This document shows, piece after piece, positions 56,508-64,000 of a stretch of DNA of 64,000 nt. The stretch's first letter is position 1; every line of letters starts with the position of its first letter. The notes below the pieces were generated by a model. That model searched no databases, was not told the DNA's origin, and saw only the letters and a list, made by a program, of their open reading frames with translations. Source of the stretch: Tetracentron sinense (lineage: Eukaryota; Streptophyta; Magnoliopsida; Trochodendrales; Trochodendraceae); NCBI GenBank assembly GCA_015143295.1, contig CM026567.1, positions 13,782,416 through 13,846,415 of the forward strand. Direction: 5' to 3'. Position numbers and translations under genes: made by a program.

Positions 56508-59381
56508 TGTAGAACCCCAGAACTTTTGCCCATGTATTGGAACCCGTGCCAGGGCTTTAAGCTTTTGTAATCTTCCATTTCAATTAAAGGAGAAATTTTT
56601 AAGAACTTTAAAGTGTTAAGAAGTGGGATTCCTAAGTCAGATATGTTAAAAATCCAGTTTACTGAACTCCATTTGCAGATCAGTTAACTTTAAGGGTAAT
56701 TTGGTCAATGAATAAAGAGGAAGTTGAAAATTCTAAAACATCATAAATGTTGCTTTTCGAATGAGGAATCCAACGCAAGTTGGATCTTCAAAATCCGATG
56801 AACGAGTCAAAAGTTATGGCCGAAACAGTAAAATGGACTTGGTGCCAAAATTTGCAAAGCACCGATCGCTTGGTCCTTAGTAGTGATCAATCGGTCCACA
56901 ATCGATCGATCAGTATCGATCGACTGGTTAACTTTTTGTATGGGAAATTTTTCCAGAGAGGGTGTTTCGAACCAATCGCTCGATCAAGATCACCGGTCAC
57001 TCGATAGGCGATCGATCGCTCGGTCCTGACCACCGATCGCTCGGTCTATCGTGTTTTGCAGAAATTTCATTAAGGGCTTTTTTTATCTTTTGGGCATTTT
57101 CACCTTGCCTATAAAGGCTTGCTCGAGCCTAAGGGTTTTCATAAACCCTTCGGGCAGCATTTTGAGAGAGAGTAGAAAGGGACAAAGAGGGTTTCTAACC
57201 TAGGGTTTCAACTTGAGAAGGAAATCAAGGGTTTGGCTACCCTAGATCGTTTCAAAAGGTTTGGATTCTTCACTCCAAGGCTCAAGTTCGTGAGGAACAC
57301 ATCCTCCAAAGCTAGGGCAGCGTTCATCCTCAGCATTTGCAAGAGCCTTCTTCCCATTTTTGAGGTCGGTACTATATGCTACCCTCCTAGTTCATATTCT
57401 CTCTTTTCTTCCCCTCTTTATTATTTTCCCAAAAGTATGAACAAAATAGAAGTGGATTGTGGTGTGGAAATGGATGTTTGGCGATGGATGCCATGTGTGT
57501 GTTTTGTGATGAATGAAATGGGAAGGGCATTACATCAATAATGAACACACATGTATGTTGTGAGTATTAACCGATCTAGAAAAACATGATATAGGCTTTA
57601 ACCATAATGTACACACCACATGTTTGATGAAATGTCAAGATGAAGAAAATGAATTATAAACCAAGAAAGGCATGATATAAAGTATATTGAATTGCTAGGG
57701 TTTATGATAGTGTGATTAATTGCTTTCTCTAACGGCATGAATAATTACTTGTTGAAATTAATGTTATTCTATATATTGTTGAATCCCAATTGTCATATTT
57801 AATTCCAAGTTAAACTATGTACACGATCTCACAAGAACGGCATGCATGAATTGGTTTACCGGTGTTTTTCAAGAATAAGGGTTTTAGCGGTGGGACATAT
57901 CTTAATATATGTTTTGCCTCGCTTTTGACAATAATAAGTGTATTTCATTTAGGAAGGGTCTCCCCTCCCTCCCAAGTTGTATTTCATTTAATGAGGGGTC
58001 TCCCCTCCCTCGCAAGTGCATCTCACAAGAAAGAAGGACCTCCCTTCCCTCACAAGTGCATCTCACAAGAAAGAGGGGTCTCCTCACAAGTGCATCTCAC
58101 AAGAAAGAATGGCCTCCCTTCCCTCGCAAGTGCATCTCACAAGAAAGAGGGGTCTCCCCTCCCTCACAAGTGCATTTCACAAGAAAGAATGGCCTCCCTT
58201 CCCTCGCAAGTGCATCTCACAAGAAAGAGGGGTCTCCCTCCCTCGCAAGTCCATCTCACAAGAAAGAAGGGCCTCCCTTCCCTCGCAAGTGCATCTCATT
58301 GAAAGAGGGGCCTCCCCTCCCTCGCAAGTGTATATCACAAGTTACATGAGCATGTTTAATTTCCAAGTAAGCAAGCATGAGTATAAACAAGAACATGACA
58401 TGACACGCACGGCATGACAAGACAAGCAAGATAGAATACGACAAGATAAGTTTTCAAACATGAAAAGAGTATTTCAAGTCAAGTCAAGCACATGACGTTT
58501 TCAAGAAAGAGGGGTCTCCCCTCCCTTGCAAGTGCATTTCACAAGAAAGAAGGGCCTCCCTTCAAGTGCATCTCACAAGAAAGGGGGTCTCCCCTCCCTC
58601 GCAAGTGCATCACACAAGAAAGAAGGGTCTCCCTTCCCTCGCAAGTGCATCTCTTTGAAAGAGGGGCCTCCCCTCCCTCACAAGTGTATCTCACAAGTTA
58701 CATGAGCATGTTTAATTTCCAAGCAGGATAGAATATAACAAGACAAGTTTTCAAACATGAAAAGAGTATTTCAAGTCAAGTCAAGCACATGACGTTTTCA
58801 AGAGTTTTTTCGACTTTGATACGATGCAAGCATGAACTATAAACTGTTTACTTTCCTGTCAACTATATAAACTGCTTCTTGCTTTATTTCCATTACTATA
58901 TTGCCATGTTGCTATGACTGTTGGTTTGTATTTGGTACCCACTGAGTATTCCATGCTCAGCCCTACTTTTGATGTCAGCAGGTGTTAGTGGAGCACTTGC
59001 TCCTTTGGACATCTGTGCTCCTGGCCCATGGGTGGAGAAGGAGTATGTTGAGGAACGTATGGAGGAGCCTCATGTAGAGGGCTACTATTAGGTGGTAGAT
59101 TCTTGGTGAGTGTAGGTGAGCATAAGAGATTTATACCTATGTATTTTGGCGGGCATGTCCGCACCTTCTTTTGTTGATTACACTTTTGTACAAAACTTGG
59201 ATCATGTACATATATATATAGAGGGTTTTGTTAGACTTCCGTTGTGCTATGATAGCTATTTTGTCATTTATTGTATATGCTCTTAATGTTTTACAGGATG
59301 GTTTGTCAAGCACATCATGTAGGTCATGATAAGTCGTCCAAGATTCACTCTAACTCTTAGGGTGGGTTTTGGGGCGTTACA
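56508..59381 (+). mobile_element. Solo LTR (2874 bp), Ty3/gypsy, TSD CATAG
   Basis: It begins TGTAGAACCCC, ends GGGGCGTTACA, and is flanked by CATAG at 56503-56507 and 59382-59386. LINE-L RT thumb resumes at once after it. It has a degenerate palindrome array (56861-57045), a CTATAAAGG TATA-like box near 57109-57117, two minisatellite stretches, and the hairpin at 58942-58960. It is the longest LTR here, because a segment around the minisatellite is duplicated (58340-58500 and 58690-58805 share sequence). Confidence 0.93.
57945..58700 (+). repeat. 40-bp minisatellite in the 56508 solo LTR
   Basis: Units of about 40 bp (GTGCATCTCACAAGAAAGA, then GGGGTCTCCCCTCCCTCGCAA) occur about nine times at 57945-58340 and about four or five times at 58498-58700. 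Because 40 is not a multiple of three and the unit has no stop in any frame, long overlapping open frames appear in all three frames and are not genes. Confidence 0.88.
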
Positions 59382-59386
59382 CATAG

Positions 59387-60290
59387 CTTCCAGCTTTACT
59401 GGTATAGTGTGTTCTTATTGCCTAAAGGAGTGATCAATACTATTGAACGTTTGTTTGCACGCTTTCTTTGGTCTGGGCCTAACCTCCATCAATCGATTCA
59501 CAAGGTGGCTTGGGCTAATGTTTGTAAAACTCATGAGGAAGGTGTCTAGGTCTTCGAAGAGTAGTTGACTGGAATTTTAGTTCCTTACTCAGGCGGGTGT
59601 GGGAAATTGGTTCTAAAGATGAGTCCCATTGGGTCCTATGGTTTAGATGCAAATACCTAAAAAATAACTCTATTTAGACCATGAAAATGCCTAGCACGCC
59701 TTCTTGGAATGTCCGAAGCATTCTTAAAGCTAGACCTCTCGCTCTTGGGAATGGAAAAACTACCTTACTTTGGCTGGATCATTGGCATCCTAGGGGAGTG
59801 TTTCTGCATGAATGCCAAAGTCGTGCTTCTCTTATACACGGGATTGACACACAAGCCTTAGTTGCATCGATTCATCAAGACAATGGGTGGCGTCTTGAAT
59901 TTCCAAGACTTCCAGAGCTGATTGAAATTTGGGAGGAAATAAAGCACGTTGAATTGATAGGTGGCAAAGAAGATATTATAGCTTTGACTCCATCAGTTAA
60001 TGGTAAGTTGTCTCTAACATCTGCTTGGGAGCACATTCGAGTGACAAGTCCAAAGGTCAGATGGTCGGCTCTCCTGTGGTTTCCTCAAAAGATTCCTAAC
60101 ACATGCGATGATTGCATGGATGGCATGTAGACATGCGCTATCTACCAAAGACAAGCTGGTATGTTTAGGTATTATTTCCAGCAATAGTTGTATACTCTGC
60201 AGAAGTGATCTAGAAAGTCACGACCATCTTTTTGTCCAGTATCCTTACTCGCTGGACGTGTGGCATAAAATAGCTACCAATATCGTTGCC
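59387..60290 (+). pseudogene. LINE-L ORF2 thumb and zf-RVT
   Basis: The continuation of ORF2 after the solo LTR includes YWYSVFLLPKGVINTIERLF, ARFLWSGPNLHQSIHKVAWANVC, then 59681-60130 (WLDHWHPRGVFLHECQSR, LPELIEIWEEIKHVELIG) and zf-RVT CILCRSDLESHDHLFVQYPY, where the final Cys is Tyr. It stops at 60290 where TGTAACGACCC of an LTR begins. Confidence 0.84.
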
Positions 60291-61010
60291 TGTAACGACC
60301 CAGAATTTTAATATAATAAAACTATGTGTTTATGGGTCCTAAATGGAGGTTAATTAGTTAATTATTTGTTAAATTAATAAAAAGTGGATTCTGCTCGGGA
60401 TTGAAGTGCACCAAGGAAATCTCAGTATCTTTTGGCGAAAATCACACACAGTGTGCCGGTCGACTGCCGGGAACACCCCTATCGTATCGGTTCCTTCAGG
60501 TATCATTTCGCGGGACCGCGGGGCCATTATGTGTGATAAAATTGAGAAAAATGGGAAATTACCATATTTTCATAAATTAAGTGGGGCCCAATATCCGTTG
60601 GAGATCCTAATAGAAATACGTGTGGTTGGCACTAATGCGCGTCGGTCGGCCGTGGGGACTAATGTCTGTCGTCTTGGCAGTTAGTTATCTTAAACGAAGA
60701 AACGACAGCATGTTTTGTGTCCAAAATCAGGAAATTAGTGGGTTTTGCAGTTTTCTTCCGGACTAAAGTGCAGCTGTCAAAACTCAGTATTTTTCCCTGA
60801 AATTTTTACAGTAGGTATCGGACTACCTAAGTTTGGTCACCTGAAGTTTCGTCACTATGGGGTGTTATATAGTAGGGTTTCAGAAGATATATACGTGAAA
60901 AATGAAAAAATCCAATCAAACCGGTCAAAGTGGTTGACTTGGTCAACCTCACTTTTTCCACACCAAATGGGTCATGTGCTTTTGCACATGATCTAGACCC
61001 TTTTAAGGCA

Positions 61011-61020
61011 TATATAAAGG
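61011..61020 (+). promoter_or_regulatory. TATA box in the LTR-like block
   Basis: TATATAAAGG lies about 720 bp into the block, with GC-richer sequence just after it and a GA-rich leader. It is a good core promoter match, but its use is not shown. Confidence 0.6.
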
Positions 61021-61073
61021 GGGCCAGCCCTCTTGTTGCTCACGGTTTGCAGACAGAGCCTCATAAATGTTTT

Positions 61074-61270
61074 AGAGAGAGAAAGTGAGGAGAGAGAAAG
61101 GAAGAGAGAGAAAGAGGAGAGAGAAAGGAAGAGAGACAAAGGGAAATGGAGGTTCCCTTGGGGTTTTTCGACGTCCCCGACGCGTTAGCGGCGTTTGATT
61201 TTCTCTCCGGCGTCTCGTTTGGCGTGTAGAGAGAGAGAGAAAAAGGTAGAGAGAGAAAGTGGAGAGAGAA
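61074..61270 (+). repeat. GA-rich low-complexity tract
   Basis: Repeated GAGAGAGAAAG units in two stretches (61074-61145 and 61229-61270) lie downstream of the TATA box. Such tracts are common in plant 5' leaders. They carry no coding. Confidence 0.85.
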
Positions 61271-61800
61271 AGTTGCATGCGCTATACCTTGGGGTTGATC
61301 ATCCTTCCGAGCGCGTTGGCGGTGTCTGTTTCGGCCCTAGATGCCTCGAAGTGCGTGAAAGAGGTAAAAACTCTTTCCATCTCTTTTATTTTCCCTGTTA
61401 TTTACTATATTCTTTATGTGAAATGTATGTGCGTTGATGGAAAAGGGTCTGAGACCCCATGGATGTGTTATGGGAAGGTGGTGGTGCATTGAAAATGAGT
61501 AAAGGGGTGTAGCCCTCGGTCTCGGGTATCAAAACCCTGGATTTAGACCACTGTGTAAAAGATGTGGATGGAAAAAGGGTCAGAGACCCCTATGTGATGT
61601 TGTGATTTTATGTGGACCGTCGGGAAGCCCAGATCGGGTCCCGGGTAAATTATATCGTCACCCTGGGATGTCGAAAAGTTGTTTTGCAGGTCGTATAAGG
61701 CTATAGACACATCCATTAGCTTGGAAACGTTCCCTAACAGGATGGTGTGTTACTGGATGTGGTTCACGGGCGTGAGGTCCAACTATTTCAGTTAATCAAG

Positions 61801-63190
61801 CAAGGCTTGGATTAACTGGGGCGATTCTGAGTTTGAAGCTTGCATTCATGGCATCTGCTGGCCTCGAGCCAGCAGAACCCCCTCCGTCCGCGAGTCCAAA
61901 ACCCTGGTCTGCTCTCTTTGAATCCACCAAGGCTAACTACTCAGGGCCATCTCTTCGATTCATCCCTCCCGATCTCGTTCACGGTAAACGTACTGCTTGT
62001 CTCCTCTCGGATGAGTTAACAGAGGGGATTGATTGCTGGTCCAATTCCCTAATCGGTTTCGTTTTGGGTTCGAAACCTTACTTCAACAGTTTAAAGAGAT
62101 TCGTGCAAAGGATCTGGGCGCCAAAAGGGCACCTGGAAGTTTTAGGTCTAGCGAATGGGCTTTTCGTGTTCAATTTCAGTTGCGAAGAAGACAAACTCCG
62201 AATTCTCGAAGCTGGTCCCTGGTTCTTCAACAAAAATCCCTTAGTGCTTAGACCTTGGTGCCCTTCCCTGAAACTGGAGAAACCTTTAATCTCTTCCCTT
62301 CCTCTTTGGATCAAATTGCCTGGTCTTCAACTCCACCTATGGGGCGAAACGACGCTCAGCAGGCTTGCTAGCGTTATTGGAACCCCCTTGTACTCTGATA
62401 AAATCACTGCAGGGAAAGAACGGCTCTCTTTTGCCGGAATTTGTGTTGAGATTTCTGCCCGAGATGATCTTCCCGATTCCATTGATGTATTGTTGCCTGA
62501 TGGTTCCCTCATACAACAAAAAGTGGAGTATGACTGGAAGCCCTTAAAATGTTCAAAATGTTGGTCATTTGGGCACCTGGAATCTCATTGTTCTACTAAA
62601 CAGGTTTATGTCCCGAAAACAACTGATGTTTCAAACCCCCTGTATAGGACTAGAGAAGGTACTACAGCAAATAACAGTGCCAGTTCTTCATTGGCAGGTT
62701 TTCAAGACTTCCGGATAAACGATCCGCCCATTTTAGATGCCTTTGTGGATGATTTGGGGGTTGATGTTCCCCACAAATCAAGGTCTGAGATGAGCGATCC
62801 AACTCCTGATGTGGTTGGTTCGGCGGCTGCAAATGATGATGATTCAGCAGGGGAAGAGTCGGTTGATACTGATTTGGAGGGAAAAGTCGATGAGATAGGT
62901 TCTAAAGGTCTTGATGAGGACGAAGACTCAGTGAGTGCTGGTTTGGAAGACCTAGGACACTTTGCTTCTTATCGTCCATCTCCTATTCGACGTTTTGCCT
63001 CTTTGAAAGAAAAAGATGTTGCCCTTAGAAGTAATCCCTTATTGGACTGGGAGATCCAGGACACCGCAGACTGCATAGATGACTCAGCCCTTCTGCTAGC
63101 CACCAGTCCGGACAAGCCTCGACCTCTTCTGAGTTCTAGCCCCCCCTCTGAGTTGAAGTCCTACCTTGGCCCCAAGAACTCTGCTCTAGG
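61801..63190 (+). mobile_element. LINE-M: L1-type LINE, ORF1 only, cut by a young LTR
   Basis: A short 5' segment and ORF1 of a further LINE subfamily are present. ORF1 differs clearly from that of LINE-J and LINE-L while keeping the same domain plan. The LTR at 63191 interrupts it. ORF2 should lie beyond that LTR, outside the window. The left boundary is uncertain and may lie farther left, up to about 61690. Confidence 0.7.
61848..63190 (+). CDS. LINE-M ORF1 (DUF4283-like, CCHC knuckle), 447 codons open, interrupted
   Basis: The start is the ATG at 61848 (TTCATGGCA, G at +4), opening MASAGLEPAEPPPSASPKPW. DUF4283-like core at about residues 50-200: LIGFVLGSKPYFNSLKRF, HLEVLGLANGLFVFNF, EAGPWFFNKNPLVLRPW and SLPLWIKLPGLQLHLW. 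Knuckle CSKCWSFGHLESHC (CX2CX4HX4C) at about residue 238-251. An acidic Asp/Glu-rich region follows (ANDDDSAGEESVDTDLEG). It is predicted to bind LINE RNA. No stop or frameshift is seen up to the LTR, and the frame then runs about 100 codons into the LTR by chance. This is the best preserved ORF1 here. Confidence 0.82.
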
Positions 63191-63400
63191 TGTAGAGCCC
63201 CGGACCTTTTCACATTTATGCATGACCCTTCGTAGCCATTTTTCCCTTAAAGTAATGCAATTAATAAATAAGGAAGAAATTGGAAATTCTGAAACGTCAG
63301 AAATGTTCGTTTTCGAAGTACGAACCCAACGCAAGTTGAATCGTCAAAATCGGACGAACGAGTCAAAAGTTATGGCCAAAACAGTTTGGACCTGCAGACC

Positions 63401-63580
63401 ACCGATCGCTCGGTCCATGGAGCGATCGATCGGTCCAAAACCGATCGCTCGGAGGCTATCGACTGGTCGAGATTTTTCTATGGGGAAATTTTCCAGAGAG
63501 TGAAATTTCAACCGATCGCTCGGTTATGAAACCGATCGATCGGTAGGCAACCGATCGATCGGTCATTAACACCGATCGCT
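63401..63580. promoter_or_regulatory. Palindrome array in U3 of the 63191 LTR
   Basis: Seven or eight copies of ACCGATCG(A/C)TCGGT and near variants occur in two subclusters (63401-63452 and 63510-63580). These match, in reverse, the array at 41001-41184. The array ends about 67 bp before the TATA box. Confidence 0.78.
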
Positions 63581-63646
63581 CGGTCCTCGCGTTTTACAGA
63601 ATTTTCACTAAGGGCATTTTCGGCATTCGGGTGTTATACCCTTTCT

Positions 63647-63654
63647 TATATAGG
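63647..63654 (+). promoter_or_regulatory. TATA box of the 63191 LTR
   Basis: TATATAGG lies about 457 bp after the LTR start. The same box occurs at the equivalent place in the 38993 solo LTR (minus strand, about 40930-40940). It sets U3 at roughly 490 bp, so the palindromes are upstream and the minisatellites downstream of transcription start. Confidence 0.65.
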
Positions 63655-64000
63655 ATTACCCGAGCCTTTAGGGCTCATTCTCAACCCTTAGAAGATTTGG
63701 GAGATTAGAGAGAAAGGAGAAGGTTTTCCAAAACCTAGGTTTCCATTTTGGAGAGAAATCAAAGGGTTTTGAAACCCTAGATCAACCTCAAGCCCGATTT
63801 CTTCAAGATTTCGGTTCAAGCATTCGTGGAGCTCGTGTGGGGCACTCTCCTCAAGCTAGGGCAGCAACTCACGTGCGTTTGGTGGAGGATTTCTTCCCCC
63901 ATTTGTCAAGGTCGGTACTTCTTACTACCCTCCTAGTTATAGCTTCTCTTTTCCTTTATTTCTTCTTGTTTTCCTTCACATAAATATGTGTTATGAGATT

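Larger units (their letters stand above)
51706..60290 (+). mobile_element. LINE-L: L1-type LINE with 5' UTR, ORF1 and most of ORF2
   Basis: This is the plus-strand counterpart of LINE-J: 5' UTR (51706-52248), ORF1 (52249-54074) and ORF2 from 54117. It is interrupted by the solo LTR at 56508-59381 and cut at 60290 within zf-RVT by another LTR. Without the solo LTR about 5.7 kb remain. RNase H and the 3' end are not seen before the window ends. It was inserted into satellite. Confidence 0.87.
60291..61800 (+). mobile_element. LTR-like block, Ty3/gypsy-type start, right end not seen
   Basis: It opens TGTAACGACCCAG, a frequent start of plant Ty3/gypsy LTRs, and interrupts LINE-L. A TATATAAAGG box at about 61011-61020 is followed by a probable start region and (GA)-rich sequence (61074-61270). 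No matching right end, primer site or target copy appears before LINE-M begins near 61800. The element probably continues beyond the window, beyond LINE-M. Confidence 0.6.
63191..64000 (+). mobile_element. Young Ty3/gypsy LTR, left part, runs off the window
   Basis: It begins TGTAGAGCCCCGG inside LINE-M ORF1. The U3 is nearly identical to that of the solo LTR at 38993-41399: over a shared stretch of 82 codons the two differ at one residue. Only 810 bp are seen, so it cannot be decided whether it is a solo LTR or the 5' end of a whole element. Confidence 0.85.

Noticed and set aside
57862-58417. Three long overlapping open frames of serine/leucine/proline-rich repeats
   Set aside because: They come from the stop-free 40-bp minisatellite of the solo LTR. 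All three frames are open for the same reason, and there is no start context or domain.
61848-63190. Domesticated DUF4283 zinc-knuckle host gene
   Set aside because: The same domain order is ORF1 of LINE-J and LINE-L in this window, and there are no introns or conserved neighbours. An unbroken frame is explained by a young LINE.
1-64000. Host genes, tRNA, rRNA or miRNA genes
   Set aside because: Every substantial frame could be assigned to LINE ORF1/ORF2, Ty3/gypsy gag-pol, or a repeat shadow. No tRNA-like or rRNA-like sequence was noticed by eye; a dedicated RNA gene scan was not possible here.

Overview
The window is a stretch of flowering-plant nuclear DNA made almost entirely of repeats. 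I see no host gene, tRNA, rRNA or other cellular RNA gene. Plant origin is inferred from L1-type LINEs whose ORF1 has a DUF4283-like domain plus a CX2CX4HX4C knuckle and whose ORF2 has endonuclease, reverse transcriptase, zf-RVT and a C-terminal RNase H, and from Ty3/gypsy elements primed by initiator Met-tRNA with 2-3 kb LTRs. The species cannot be named.

Bottom layer: a tandem satellite of about 150-180 bp monomers survives as five blocks (1437-3090, 12946-15067, 44725-47345, 48647-50795, 51339-51705; about 8.9 kb). Monomer variants recur in a fixed order, giving a higher-order repeat of about 2.75-2.8 kb once insertions are subtracted. It may be a centromeric or pericentromeric satellite.

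Second layer: LINEs and one large LTR element inserted into the satellite. A LINE cluster (3091-12945) holds head-to-head and nested copies. A minus-strand Ty3/gypsy fossil (Ty3-1, 15068-44724, target duplication GATTC) was swollen to 29.7 kb by later arrivals: a plus-strand Ty3/gypsy 5' end (16537-19715), a Copia-like solo LTR (20881-22898), another Ty3 solo LTR (23078-25301), LINE pieces, and a near-complete minus-strand LINE (LINE-J, 32576-43952). LINE-J was itself hit by two solo LTRs (34192-36454, TSD GAATC; 38993-41399, TSD CCATA). Right of the satellite, LINE-K (47346-48646) has an uninterrupted 411-codon frame. LINE-L (51706-60290) holds a solo LTR (56508-59381, TSD CATAG) and is cut by another LTR (60291). 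LINE-M has a 447-codon open ORF1 cut by a young LTR at 63191 that runs off the window.

Most notable structure: the related long LTRs share a modular plan. Upstream of the TATA box lies an array of short palindromes (ACCGATCGATCGGT and ACCGATCGCTCGGT). In one LTR these give way to GCGATCGATCGC-type motifs and in another to unrelated short repeats. Farther in lies a minisatellite that differs in nearly every copy, followed by a small hairpin kept in all six copies where that region is visible. Eleven LINE 3' ends share a 17-nt hairpin, GGGGTCTGCCTAACCCC or a close variant, just before the poly(A).
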